The notes: generated by a model not told the origin, from the letters alone. DNA of 64,000 nt from Anagrus nilaparvatae (GCA_022575985.1 JAKSXM010000263.1:6490001-6554000), one strand, 5' to 3'; shown: positions 47,001 to 57,700, counted from the first letter of the stretch. Numbers and translations: made by a program.

Positions 47001-47404
47001 CTGATATATAAATTATTTATAATATCTTCTATTTCCTCTAAAATTATTTTTATATTAGTCTTATCATTTATATACGTAAGTCCTATTACTAAATTCTTAT
47101 TTTTTCCAGGTATTAATATAAATATATAATTGTCACTTTTAAATAAAATTTTTACATTCTTATACCTTTTTTCATTATATAAAATGATTAAACCCCTACT
47201 CGCTCTACCTCTTACAGCTGTTTTCTTCGCAACATTCTCAATCATACTATACTGTTTTGGTATTGGTAACTTCTCTATGCTTGTATGCCATGTCTCACTT
47301 ATACATATTATATCGTCGTCCTGTACTATATCTTTTAAATCTGAGAAGTTATAAATACCTGTCGCGTTCCAGTATAGTATACGGGTAGGAGGGGGGATTC
47401 GCTG
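44093..47404 (-). CDS. LINE ORF2: endonuclease, reverse transcriptase, zinc knuckle
   Basis: The frame is open from the codon after ORF1's TAA (47404) to 44093, 1103 residues. The first internal ATG at 47245 would remove the start of the endonuclease, so the coding part must begin earlier. Endonuclease marks are ILYWNATGI, CISETW, GGDFNARI and SVIDLVL. The usual final SDH motif reads AFFHLIVEI, so the aspartate is replaced while H is kept. Reverse-transcriptase marks are NFRPIALANTILKIF, WQAGFREKRGTHDHVFVL, LFVDLKSAFPSV (first D), GVFQGETLSPLLF and AFVDDMIFF (catalytic DD; F instead of the usual Y). The C-terminus has CELCAERNTIFHSMIYC, a CCHC knuckle. It would nick target DNA and prime reverse transcription there. 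Confidence 0.93.
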   Translation of the reverse strand, partial: QRIPPPTRILYWNATGIYNFSDLKDIVQDDDIICISETWHTSIEKLPIPKQYSMIENVAKKTAVRGRASRGLIILYNEKRYKNVKILFKSDNYIFILIPGKNKNLVIGLTYINDKTNIKIILEEIEDIINNLYIRFKDLYLIIGGDFNARIADQGEIDPVQLPSMTLFTAERKSLDEKVDQRGRELLEFCEKNDLYITNGRFPADQPANFTSVCTKGKSVIDLVLCNFSALFLVVDFRILDIITKPAFFHLIVEIKIELNFKIEKKDEKIIKWKDSRENDFCDSMQHSPNVGLIDLDINEMANNITNTISDIARDLGMIKYNNEKNKYNKKNAWYDEECFKFKQNVERFFKYVRSLKYPEKQTLKLNKLKNKYFKLIENKKENYNMNIVDMICKAKDPKEFWEKLNLYRFINKCDNNNIDLKVWHEYFMNLFPPRIVDNYNKLLCGNPCQELDDEITISEIIDAIKKCKLNKAPGMDQITNEFFKNLPGNWIMYLYVLFNKIRKEEKVPDSWAKIVNRMLYKKGNINLPENFRPIALANTILKIFTLIIYRRLYKWAEMNDKIPEWQAGFREKRGTHDHVFVLNAMVQNQLNKNKGRLYALFVDLKSAFPSVNHKILWNKLSQIGVSHKIINILIDLYSKANVVVKSKEGVSEECPMTIGVFQGETLSPLLFSLFLHDIEKFLLNDKGLRGVSINNMVEIIMLAFVDDMIFFADTFVLFRRLVKILEDYFDRNLLVVNIAKTKALKFQKGGHGSIKGLPPLLYKNQKIDFDKEYLYLGVPFTHSGLFDKASKVFTKKGKCAIQPTLSLINRLKYVNLDIIKKLFKSLVSSTVMYAAPIWSLRYIIEVEKIQNIFFRKLLVLPNNTPGYVIRNEINIESLEVVIFRNVLNFIQKILEMKDERIPKICLKRLLVLAESDELNGKFNWVSQIKRVFLVKINKSNIFDNLNLELFLREKDSLIKDFIDYSRNKDILKIETNKSLNVYPILFKSDFNNKYLNLKVPLYFKRILAQIRIINIYNPRIVTKNKSYPLNEEEYCELCAERNTIFHSMIYCQRYNSYRYELVPEIENSEMENGFFYIINRLNEEKIKNLVKFVNIILNDSDK

Positions 47405-48253
47405 TTATTCCATTTCTCTTTCTCTATTTTGCTCCCCGTCATCAAAAATTTCTCTCTGAGTATCTTGACTAAATACTTCTGTATCTTTTATTTTTTTATT
47501 AAAATAGTTACTTATTTTTGGTGATGAGCTTGCACGTCTTTTTTTTTGTTTTTTTACTTGGACTTTGTTTTGCTGTTTTTCCTCTACTTTGTCTTTATTA
47601 TTCTCTATCTTATCTATCCTTTGCTTGTTAAAATCTTCCAACATTTTTACTGCCTCATCATAATTATATATTTTATCTCCTATTTGCAGCTTTGAATTAT
47701 AAATTTTACTTTCAATATTAACTTTTTTTAGTTCCTCTCTTATTGCTTTTAATTTATTAAACTCTAACCTCTCTGCTTTTGAAATGTCACTGGCTATGGT
47801 AATATTAAATTTTTTGTTGAGTTCCTCACTTTTTTCAAAAACTTTCTTCTTTAATTTTTGCGATGTTAATGTAACGATCACTACTCGTGACCCTCTAGTT
47901 TTACCTACTCTTCTTACTGTTTCTACTATATTGGTATCTATTTCGACTTCTCTGAACATTCTTAATACTCTTTGGTATACATCTTTGTTATTTTCCGATG
48001 TGTCATCCATGTTATAAAAAACTAAATTTTTCATTCTATTAAAAGTTTTTATATTGTCAATCTCTCTCCTTAACTCACTAATTTCTTTTTCTAACTTATT
48101 TTTAGTCTCATCATTTTCATTCTTTATTATATCAATATTTTTTCTATTTTCTTGCACATCACTAATTATTTTAGAATTCACTTTTTCATAGTCATCAACT
48201 TTATTTGTTAATTTTAGTAATAACTCTTTTAATTCCTCATTAGACGTACCCAT
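47405..48253 (-). CDS. LINE ORF1: coiled-coil RNA-binding protein
   Basis: 282 residues. Residues ~5-75 form a long heptad-rich coiled coil (LLLKLTNKVDDYEKVNSKI ... LEKEISELRREIDNIK). An RRM-like region follows (KNLVFYNMDD ... VRRVGKTRGSRVVIVTL), then a basic KKQKKRRASSSP stretch. The order matches L1-type ORF1 proteins (coiled coil, RRM, C-terminal basic part), which coat the element RNA. There is no CCHC knuckle. The stop TAA (47405-47407) is directly followed by the in-frame ORF2. The start at 48253 is the first ATG with an open frame. Confidence 0.88.
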   Translation of the reverse strand: MGTSNEELKELLLKLTNKVDDYEKVNSKIISDVQENRKNIDIIKNENDETKNKLEKEISELRREIDNIKTFNRMKNLVFYNMDDTSENNKDVYQRVLRMFREVEIDTNIVETVRRVGKTRGSRVVIVTLTSQKLKKKVFEKSEELNKKFNITIASDISKAERLEFNKLKAIREELKKVNIESKIYNSKLQIGDKIYNYDEAVKMLEDFNKQRIDKIENNKDKVEEKQQNKVQVKKQKKRRASSSPKISNYFNKKIKDTEVFSQDTQREIFDDGEQNREREME

Positions 48254-48689
48254 TTTATTTATTTTATTTTATTTATTTACTTTGCTTACTAACTTTCGCG
48301 CGAATTGTATATAACCTAATATACATAACCTTAAATTTACTGACTTTAGTTTTTTTAATTTTTAAACCTTTTTAATTAACATAGATTTTTACCCACATTT
48401 TCACTTTAACTTTAAGCTTTTCTTAATATATTAAAACTATTTATTTCATTTATTGTTCATTTTTTCTTTAAAAATTAATATTTTTTTACTTAGTTAATAA
48501 CGCGCGCGATGCAACGACCGTCGTTGCTCCACCGGAACTCACCTCAGGAAGTATATATTTTAATGACGGAACCATGAAGTTAAATTTTTAAATTAGCGCC
48601 ATTTTATGCAAGATCACGCTAGGGTAATATATTTTTTTTAACGTCGGCTTTTTTAGTACGCGTAAGTATTCGTTATCTCAATTAAAATG

Positions 48690-49180
48690 CCCATTCTCGC
48701 ACAAAAGGAAAAATAATGATTTATCATGTGATTTACCATATGATTTATCATAAGGTATATTATTGAGGAAAAGCTGATATCCTGGAGCTATAATTTTCAT
48801 TTTTCACCCCAACATGTCTTCCGATTTTCCAATATGGCGGACCAAAAAACATGAAAAAAAACACTTTTTACGTTACTTGGGGGTTTTCGAGGTTGAGAAA
48901 AACGTTTTTTTGAATGAAAACTTTCATTTTTTCACCCCAGCATGTTTTCCGATTTTTCAAGATGGCGGACCAGAAAAACATGAAAAAACATTTTTTTACG
49001 TTACTTGGGGGTATTCAAGATTGAGAAAAACGTTTTTTTGAATGAAAATTTTCATTTTTTCACCTCAACCTGTTTTCCGATTTTCCAAGATGGCGCCAGA
49101 AAAACATGAAAAAACAACTTTTTACGATACCTGGGGGTTTTCGAAGTTGACAAAAACGTATTTATGAATAAAAATTTTCT
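48690..49180 (+). repeat. One-armed copy of the inner satellite foldback
   Basis: Starts CTCGCACAAAAGGAAAAATAATG and 'gatttatcatgtgatttacc' as at 14986, runs into 'ataattttcatttttcacccc', then three to four satellite monomers ('ccaagatggcgg' near 48828, 48957 and 49086). No opposing arm follows, so it is a fragment or a deleted copy. Confidence 0.75.
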
Positions 49181-50540
49181 GCATTATCTGTGGATCTTAG
49201 AGCACTTTTTTTGTCGGAAGACAAAATTTTTTATTGTGCGGAATATTTAACAAATCAGAAAAATGCATGATAAAATGTAATAATTTTTGATATGTGTACT
49301 CAGTTCAGGGTGTCGACTAAAATTTGATCCCCATTTATAAGGACCATATAAGGACTGCAAGGATGTTTATTTGCCAAAAATTAGGACCAATAAAATCTAT
49401 TTATTAGCTTCACAAAAAAAAAATTAACACCTATATTAATGCAATTTCTACATTGCTAAACTCCTGGTGGAAGGCCATTTTTTATTACTAATACATACAT
49501 ATATATGTCCAGGTCCAATTTAACTCACCGGACCGAAATTTTAGTCTTAAAAACATATTTTTGGCCTTGTATTTGCAAGTTTAAAATAAAAAGATAAAAG
49601 AATTTGCATAAAAATAAAACTAAACTTAAATTTATAAAATTGACAAACAAAAAAAATTATAATTTTATCAATTTCAATTTTACTTGTATTTTTATGCAAA
49701 TTCTTTTATCTTTTTTTTAAATAGCCTCACAGAGATTTTCAAAATTACTTAAAAAAAAGGGTCTAGAGTAAAATTTCCCGAGGAATCCAAAAATCGAGTC
49801 CGAATTTTCATTAGATTACAGGAAAAGCCGGAAAATGGAAAATTCCGGAAAATGGAAAGGTTGAATTTGGATGAGTCAAAAAAGGGCTTTAAAGGCAAAT
49901 AAGCAAAGAAATTTTTTATGAAATTTGTAGTACATATATTGAACTTATTTTCCTGAAAGTTTCAGACATTTTAAAGCACTTAGAAAAAAATGCCAGGTGT
50001 CGAAAAATGTCAAAATAACGCATTTTTCAAAAACAGCCACCACTAAAATCAAAATAAATAATCTCCGGTTTAAATCCATCGATTTTAAATTTCAGGGTTG
50101 CATTTGAAAGGTCTTAAGTAGACGAAAAAAATACAACCAATTAGAAGTATTTTAGAGTTGATCTTAAGCCACGGTACTATTTTAAAAATCATTTTTTTTA
50201 ATAAAATTTATTTTACGTTTATCAATGTTAAAAAAAATTTACGCCTTGAAATCAGCTAAAAATTTTTTCACATAATGTAGACCTTTTAACTGTTCAAATG
50301 CGACCAATAAGACAAAATTTAAAGTAAATTCAAAGGAATGGCGTAAGTTTGAAAATTGACCAAATCAGGCTATTTTTGGACCTTTAAACGGCCATATTTC
50401 GGCCCCATGAGGTGCTAGAAAGCTAAATATTTGGCTGAGGGATTCATTTATTACCCCAAACTATACCCTAAAATTTGAGCTCAATCGGTGACATGAGTGC
50501 GCCATAATCTGTACGAAAAGTACTGGAACCACTCATATAT
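49180..50540. other. Non-coding stretch with one hairpin
   Basis: A ~130-bp hairpin at about 49588-49718 has arms reading 'aaaagataaaagaatttgcataaaaata' and the inverse. The remainder is AT-rich without a gene. Confidence 0.5.
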
Positions 50541-50565
50541 ATTAGGGTTGTTCACAAAAAAAAAA

Positions 50566-53234
50566 TACCCTGCCAACTAGCTGGCACTGAGGTTCCTCAA
50601 ACAATGGTCTTTAAACTTCAATATGCAATAAATATTATTGATTACAACCATGCAATTATACATACATTTTTCTTTTTTACTAGGTAAAGTAGACCATTAA
50701 GATCATTTTGTTATTAAAGTAAAAATTCTAGCGTCCATGGATTGATCGCGCCGGCGTTAATGGATTTTAAATCATTTTTGCATAATTAAAAAGAGATAAA
50801 TATAAAAAAAGCTAATTTTATTATTTTTTTGTAAAATTTTATTAGAATATATAATTATCCCTTAATAAAATTTGCTCGTAAAGGCTGTTATTATTTCAAA
50901 AATTTTTATCCCTTAATAATTAAAATATTGAGTAACATGATTTTTTTGTTTTGTCAAAGAAATGGTTGGCAACGATGCGAAAATTATAAATATTCGCGAT
51001 TTTCTACTAGAAAACGAAACATAGTGCTCAATTATTATAAAAAGATAGGAGTTTTTACCAGAATTTATAATAATTTCTTATAATTTATTTTCTCAGTGTA
51101 CTTCTTGCATTTGACCGATCTTCCACAACAATGATGATAATAATAATAATAATAATATTTTGTAATAAAAAAAATAACCTCATTAATTGCTTCAAGATTT
51201 TAACATTATTTATATTATTTCTATTAATCGCAAAATAATAAATTATTTAATTCTATAAATTGTTTGATTCTTTAAAAAATGCCAATATAACTTTTAAATC
51301 TTAATTTTAAAATGCAAACATAACCATTTAATATTTTTAGGCTTTTTATTATTGTTTATAATTTCATTAATCTGCATACATAAATAAACATAGCAACGAG
51401 CAAAATAATCCAAGGAAGTCAAAAAGAGGCAAGATTTCCATCACTCTTTCTTGTGTGTTATAATTTATATCAAAATAAAAAAAAAAATTGTGATCGGATA
51501 CAAAAAATTACTATAAACTAAATTTCTAAAACTTGTACTCTCATTAAAATAAATTAGATATGTCCAAAACGAAAAATAAATTTGGTGTTTAGTGTATTTT
51601 TTTGTAACAAAGATTTTGGAGAAAAAAATTTTCAAAAAATTCATTATCAGATTCAAGATATCGAGTAAAAACCATACTTTCAAGTATAAGTACTTTCATG
51701 GAAATGAATGAGGTATTACATCCAAATTAAAAAAAAAAAAAGTATTTTGAGATTTTTTTAATAAAAAAATTTTTGGAAAAAAAAGTTAGGTATTCGTTCG
51801 ATAATTGTTTTGGAATATCACTGGTTACAATATTTTAAAATATTAGTACTTTCATAGAATTAAAAGAGGTATTACACCAAAAAAATATTGCAATTTTTTT
51901 TATTTTTCTTTTTTTTTAATTTAGAGAATAAAAATTTTGAAAAAATTAAGTATCAATTCCAAAAAATTACTGTAAACGAGGTTCTTAAAACTAGTACTTC
52001 CATGGAAATAAATTAGGTACTACGTCCAAAAAGAAAAAAAAGTTTCGTATTTTTTCTATTTTTTTCTGAAAAAAATTTTCAAAAAATTAAGTATCAGATT
52101 GGAGATATCAAGTAAAAACCATACTTTCAAGTATAAGTACTTTCATGGAAATAAATGAGGTATTACATCCAAAATAAAAAAAAAGGGTGGGTTTGAGATT
52201 TTTTGATAAAAAAGTGTTTGGAAAAAAAATTAGGTCTTAATTCGATAATGGTTTTGAAATATCACTAGTTACAATATTTTCAGATATTAGTACTTTCATA
52301 GAATTAAATGAGGTATTACACCAAAAAAAAAAAATATATTGCAGTTTTTTTTATTTTTCTTTTTTTTTAATTTTGACAAAAAAAATTTTGAAAAAATTAA
52401 GTATCAGATCCAAAAAATTACTGTAAGCGAGGTTCTTAAAACTAGTACTTCCATGAAAATAAATTAGGTACTAAGTCCAAAAAGAAAAAAAAAATTGGTA
52501 TTTTTTGTATTTTTTTGTGAAAAAAATTTTAGAAAAAAAATTTTCAGAAAATTAAGTATCCGATTCGAGATATCATTTGAAAACTATACTTTCAAATATA
52601 AGTACTTTCATGGAAATAAATGAGGTATTACATCCAAATTAAAAAAAAAAAAAAAGGGGGTTTGAGATTTTTTGATAAAAAAATGTTTGAAAAAAAAATT
52701 AGGTCTTAATTCGATAATAGTTTTGAAATATCACTAGTTATAATATTTTCAGATATTAGTACTTTCATAGAATTAATTGAGGTATTACACCCAAAAAAAA
52801 AAAAAAAATATGCATTTTTTTTTATTTTTCTATTTTTTTAATTTTGACAAAAAAAATTTTGAAAAATTAAGTATCAGATCCAAAAAATAACAATAAACAA
52901 GGTTCTTAAAACTAGTACTTCCATGGAAATAAATTAGGTACTACGTCCAAAAAGAAAAAAAAAATTTGTATTTTTTGTATTTTTTTGTGAGAAAAATTTT
53001 GGGAAAAAAATTTTCAAAAAATTAAGTATCCGATTCGAGATATCATGTAAAAACCATACTTTCAAATATAAGTAGTTTCATGGAAATAAATGAGGTATTA
53101 CATCCAAATCAAAAAAAAAAAAAAGTTTTGGTGAAAAAATTTTTGAAAAAAAAATTAGGTCTTAATTCCATAATATTTGTGAAATATCGCCGATTACATA
53201 CATACGTACGTACTTACGTACACACAGACACACA

Positions 53235-53278
<44 letters not shown>

Positions 53279-53392
53279 GACTTTTTTTAAAAACAGGTTT
53301 TTTAGCTTCCTGGGGTCCCAAAACGTGCTTATATGCCAAAAAATAGAAAATCAAATTTTGACCTAACACAATGGTTCCTCTTTGAGGAACCA
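50566..53392 (-). mobile_element. Satellite-filled HINE-like element (copy 2)
   Basis: Reverse-oriented relative of 40725-42947. The hairpin TGCCAACTAGCTGGCA and GAGGTTCCTC are at one end, ~155-bp monomers run through 51470-53150, then a (CA)n tract 53228-53274, and finally GGTTCCTCTTTGAGGAACC. It sits inside an A-run of the surrounding foldback, whose other arm shows the uninterrupted sequence. Confidence 0.65.
53223..53277. repeat. (CA)n microsatellite
   Basis: Near-pure CA/ACAC repeat of about 45 bp preceded by 'acacagacacacagac'. It corresponds to the (GT)n at 40847-40888 in the other copy of the element. Confidence 0.9.
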
Positions 53393-54459
53393 AAAGTGCG
53401 CCAAAAATGTTCTTCCTGAAGTATGTTGAAGTTTAGTTGACAAAATGATCCCATACCAATTTTCAGCTCATTTGAGAACGATTTAGGGGTCGCACAAACC
53501 CAGGGTAGCTCTCATGTGGTTGGCTAATACCGACAATTAGTGGGAACGACAAAAATTTTTTTCAAAATACGTTTTCTATACTTCCTAATATGTTTTCGGT
53601 GTCGCTAAATTCGAAAATGAGGTCCTCAGAGTCCGAAAATACCTTAATCACTCTTAAATACCGAAAACACCCCTTTTTTTACCAAAAATTTTTGGATTTT
53701 ATAGCGAAAATCGTATATATTCGAAACATCTGGATTATAAATTACAATTGATGACTTAAATATGTTAAAAAAAAAACCAAAATCTCCTTCCGTTTATTCC
53801 AACGCACTGCTCAATTCTATAACAATGTTATAAGATAGGGTTTTAAGGCAATTTTCCAAATAACGCTGTCGTATTGTAATTCTACTAAAATACTACTGTT
53901 TGGTCTCATTTTTTTTGTATAAGTTCTACCTTTCAAACGCCGTAAACCGCAATTTTTCATCACCGATTCTTTATCGCTATAGCTAGTAATCAAATGTCCA
54001 TTTTTTGCCAAAAATGACCAATTTTAAAATCGCTGTTAAAATTGTAATTTTTGATGTAAATGAGTCTTAAAGGTCTGAAAAATTTTGATTAAGCTCTAAG
54101 TTTTGAAAAAATTTTGTCTCGTTCCTTTTCAATTGTTTGTTTAGCAGATATGATAATTCATATTGTTGTCATATCATGATAAGTCATATTTTATCACTAT
54201 CTTTGTCGAGTCATATCTCGAAAAGGTATAAAGCAAAATTAACGAGTGAAAAATTTTTCGAAACTTGATACTAGTACAAAATGTTGGAGACCTAAAAGAC
54301 TTATTTTCATCAAAAATTACAATTTTAACAGCAATTTTAAAATTGGTCATTTTTGGCAAAAAATGGACAAATAATGAAAAATTGCGATTTACGGCGTTTG
54401 AAAGGTAGAACTTATACGAAAAAAACTTATAACCGGTTTGTGTAAACACAACCTAAATG

Positions 54460-54861
54460 CATGGAACATGTTTACTTCCAGCTGAGGACTAGATATAATA
54501 CAAATGTTACTCAGCATTATAATACAATTTTCTAATTTTATAATTTGTAATTATCACCTTACCAGATGTTAAGATTCTAAACCCAAATTATTTTAATCCC
54601 CTAAATGGAAATTATTCTGGGTCCCTAAATCAAAATTATTCCAAGTCCCTAAACCTGAATTATTTTAAGTCCCTAAATCGATATTATTCTAAATCCTTAA
54701 ACCTATATTATTCAAAGTCCCTAAGCCCAGATTTTTCAAAGTCCCTAAATTGAAATTATTCTAAGTCTTATTTGACCCCCCCCCCATTAAATAGGACAAA
54801 TTTGACCCCCCCCTTAATTTTCAAGTTCTGAAGTAACCCCTCCCTATAAACATGTTCCATG
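54460..54861. mobile_element. CATGGAACATGTT-ended unit (copy 2) with 24-bp repeats
   Basis: CATGGAACATGTTTA at 54460 and its inverse ending at 54861 bound a stretch holding about eight imperfect ~24-bp repeats ('aattattctaagtccctaaa'), followed by C-runs. It is the same family as 36386-36688. Confidence 0.6.
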
Positions 54862-55689
54862 TTAAAAATGAGACCAAACGGTAGTATTTTGGTAGAATTA
54901 GAATACGGCAGCGTTATTTGTAAAATTGCCTTAAAACCCTATCTTATAACATTGTTATAGAATTGAGCAGTGCCTTGGAATAAACGGAAAGAGATTTTGG
55001 TTTTTTTTTAAACATATTTAAGTCATCAATTGTAATTTATAATCCAGATATTTCGTATATATACGATTTTCGCTATAAAATCCAAAAATTTTTGGTAAAA
55101 AAAAGGGGTGTTTTCGGTGTTTAAGGGTGATTAAGGTATTTTCGGACTCTGAGGACCTCATTTTCGAGCTTAGCGACACCGAAAACGTATTTTGAAAAAA
55201 AATTTTGTCGTACCCACTAATTGTCGGTATTAGCCAACCACTTGAGAGCTACCCTGGGTTTGTGCGACCCCTAAATAATTCTCAAATGAGCTGAAAATTG
55301 GTATGGGATCATTTTGTCACCTAAACTTCAACATACTTTAGGAAGAACATTTTTGGCGTACTTTTTTTTTTCGTGAACAACCCTAATATATATATATACT
55401 AGCAAAAGTATATTTATTAAATAAAATTAATGAACTTGAAAAGTATATGTTTTGAAACCTGAGACCCCCCTGTGTCACATTTCCTTCTGTTTGTGTTGCT
55501 TCAAAAAATCATTTTTCATTGCAAATTTATAATTATGCAAACACATTCAAACTATTCAGAGCAGCGTAGGTGAAACATTAATGAAAAATTATAGGTTCTG
55601 ATTGATTCTCTAGTTATAATAGAGAAAATAAAAAAATTTAACTTAGTACGCATAAATTAGTGCCAAATTAAGTAATACCAATTGTGACA

Positions 55690-57155
55690 GTAAAATTTAA
55701 TCATATTTTTTAGGTATTTCACTTTTTAAGCAAATTTACAAAAAATTTTTTATATCGTAAAAATAGTAAAAATTGAATGTCTCCAAAATTAAGAAATCTG
55801 AGTCAGAAAACTATAGCCTATGTTATCCGAATACTTTTATTCTTTATTATGACACTGGTTTCATATCAAGTGGTGCGGCGGTTCTTGAGTCATTAGGGTA
55901 CAGACAAACAGACTAACAGACAAACAAACAAATATATAATATACAATAATATAATAAAAACAAACAAATAATATAATATACCATACCCTAAAATTTGAGT
56001 TGAATATATATAATTTATAGTAAAAAATTTTAAAAATATTTTATAAAATTTTAAAGATACCTCCGTTTTGAATAAAATATTTCAGAGAATACGTAAAAAT
56101 TAGTTCTGAATTGAATACTATGAAGTGCGATACCAAAATTTTTCGATAGTATCAAGATATTTCAATTTTTGATTAAATTTTAAAAAAATGTTATCAAGTT
56201 CAAAAATACTAAAAATTAAATATCTCAAAAACTACAATAGCTAATCAGAAAATATAGGGCCTATGTCACCCGCATTTTTTTTCTTCATTTTGACCCCGGT
56301 TTCATGCCAATCGGTTCGGTGGTTCTTGAGTCATTAGGGTACAGACAAACAGACAAACAAACAAATAAATTTTCAAATATATATAGTATTAAGATATAGT
56401 AAAAAATTTTAAAAATATTTTATAAAATTTTAAAGATACCTCCGTTTTGAATAAAATATTTCAGAGAATACGTAAAAATTAGTTCTGAATTGAATACTAT
56501 GAAGTGCGATACCAAAATTTTTCGATAGTATCGAGATATTTCAATTTTTGATTAAATTTTTAAAAAATGTTATCAAGTTCAAAAATACTAAAAATTAAAT
56601 ATCTCAAAAACTACAATAGCTAATCAGAAAATATAGGGCCTATGTCACCCGCATTTTTTTTCTTCATTTTGACCCCGGTTTCATGCCAATCGGTTCGGTG
56701 GTTCTTGAGTCTTTAGGGTACAGACAAACAGACAAACAAACAAATAAATTTTCAAATATATTTAGTATTAAGATGTAGTAAAAAATTTTAAAAATATTTT
56801 ATAAAATTTTAAAGATACCTCCGTTTTGAATAAAAATTTCAGAGAATACGTAAAAATTAGTGCTGAATTGAATACTATGAAGTGCGATACCAAAATTTTT
56901 CAATAGTATCGAGATATTTCAATTTTTGATAAAATTTTTAAAAAATATTATCAAGTTCAAAAATACTAAAAATTAAATATCTCAAAAACTACGATAGCTA
57001 ATCAGAAAAAATAGGGCCTATGTCACCCGCATTTTTTTTTTCTTCATTTTGACCCCGGTTTCATGCCAATCGGTTCGGTGGTTCTTGAGTCATTAGGGTA
57101 CAGACAAACAGACAAACAAACAAATAAATTTTCAAATATATATAGTATTAAGATA
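55690..57155 (+). repeat. 379-bp tandem repeat, three copies plus a diverged one
   Basis: 'aaagatacctccgttttgaat' occurs at 56053, 56432 and 56811, giving a 379-bp period with very high identity. Each unit ends in 'ggtacagacaaacagacaaacaaacaaataaa' (written here in pieces: ggtacagacaaacag, then acaaacaaacaaa). A diverged upstream copy runs 55690-56020. The CAGACA-rich unit tail resembles microsatellite tails of some LINE/HINE elements. No frame is coding. Confidence 0.8.
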
Positions 57156-57700
57156 TATGTAAGAAGATTAAGAAAAAGAAGAAGAAGCTTCTAACACTAA
57201 GCAGCCACCTAATCTTCTCAAAATACTAAAAACTCATATTGTTTACTCTATCAATTATATAAAAAAATGAGACAACAAAAATGAATACTTTTTTCCTATA
57301 AAAACAAGTTCAATGTTACGAATTAACACACTTAATATTATAAAGAATCTAACCTGGAAGAGACACAATTAATGATACAATATGTGTGACTCATATCCTT
57401 TTATTTTATATTTCTTTTTTTTGAATAACCATTTTTCTATAATAATTTTATGATTATTTTACACATATATGAAGTATTTTTTTATCATTTTAAAAATTAT
57501 TTGCTATTTAAAAAAAATAGATTTTTTTTATTATTTAAATCCAGTTATCTCGTGAATAAACTTTGACTACATAATATAAAAAGTCCATTACTTACAGCCC
57601 AGCCATACTATAAGTTTAAATTAAAATTAAAAATGAAATTGGAAGAAAAACAATGGGAAGGGAAGCCACGCTTTTAAAAACTTATTTATTTATTTATTGT
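57156..57700. other. AT-rich non-coding stretch
   Basis: No gene or repeat is supported; it abuts the second copia. Confidence 0.5.

Larger units (their letters stand above)
43727..48540 (-). mobile_element. Full-length APE-type LINE, 4.8 kb
   Basis: A 13-bp target duplication ACCTCAGGAAGTA flanks it (43714-43726 and 48541-48553). The 3' end carries a (TAC)n tail rather than poly(A). The 5' end begins GAGTTCCGGTGG and soon contains a GC-rich hairpin GCAACGACGGTCGTTGC. ORF1 and ORF2 are both open. Features point to a complete, young copy of a LINE with an apurinic-like endonuclease and a single reverse transcriptase. The clade is not certain; I/Jockey-group affinities are plausible. Confidence 0.93.
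50542..55389. mobile_element. Large foldback element, TTAGGGTTGTTCAC ends
   Basis: TTAGGGTTGTTCAC at 50542 is mirrored at 55375-55388. Beyond an insertion in the left arm (50566-53392), the inverted arms continue: 53393-53915 pairs with 54875-55370, and an inner pair 53920-54090 pairs with 54275-54430. Words such as 'gaggtcctcagagtccgaaaa' and 'gttataagatagggttttaaggc' are conserved in both. The centre holds a second copy of the CATGGAACATGTT unit. No transposase is seen. Confidence 0.75.

Noticed and set aside
44778..48017. Plus-strand open frames across the LINE
   Set aside because: Hydrophobic F/L/I/S-rich complements of the minus-strand ORF1 and ORF2.
43727..48540. Assigning the LINE confidently to a named clade
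   Set aside because: Key motifs are present, but without a tree the I/Jockey, CR1 or other placement would be a guess.
53080..53346. 88-residue THTHTH-containing frame
   Set aside because: Translation of the (CA)n microsatellite inside the satellite element.
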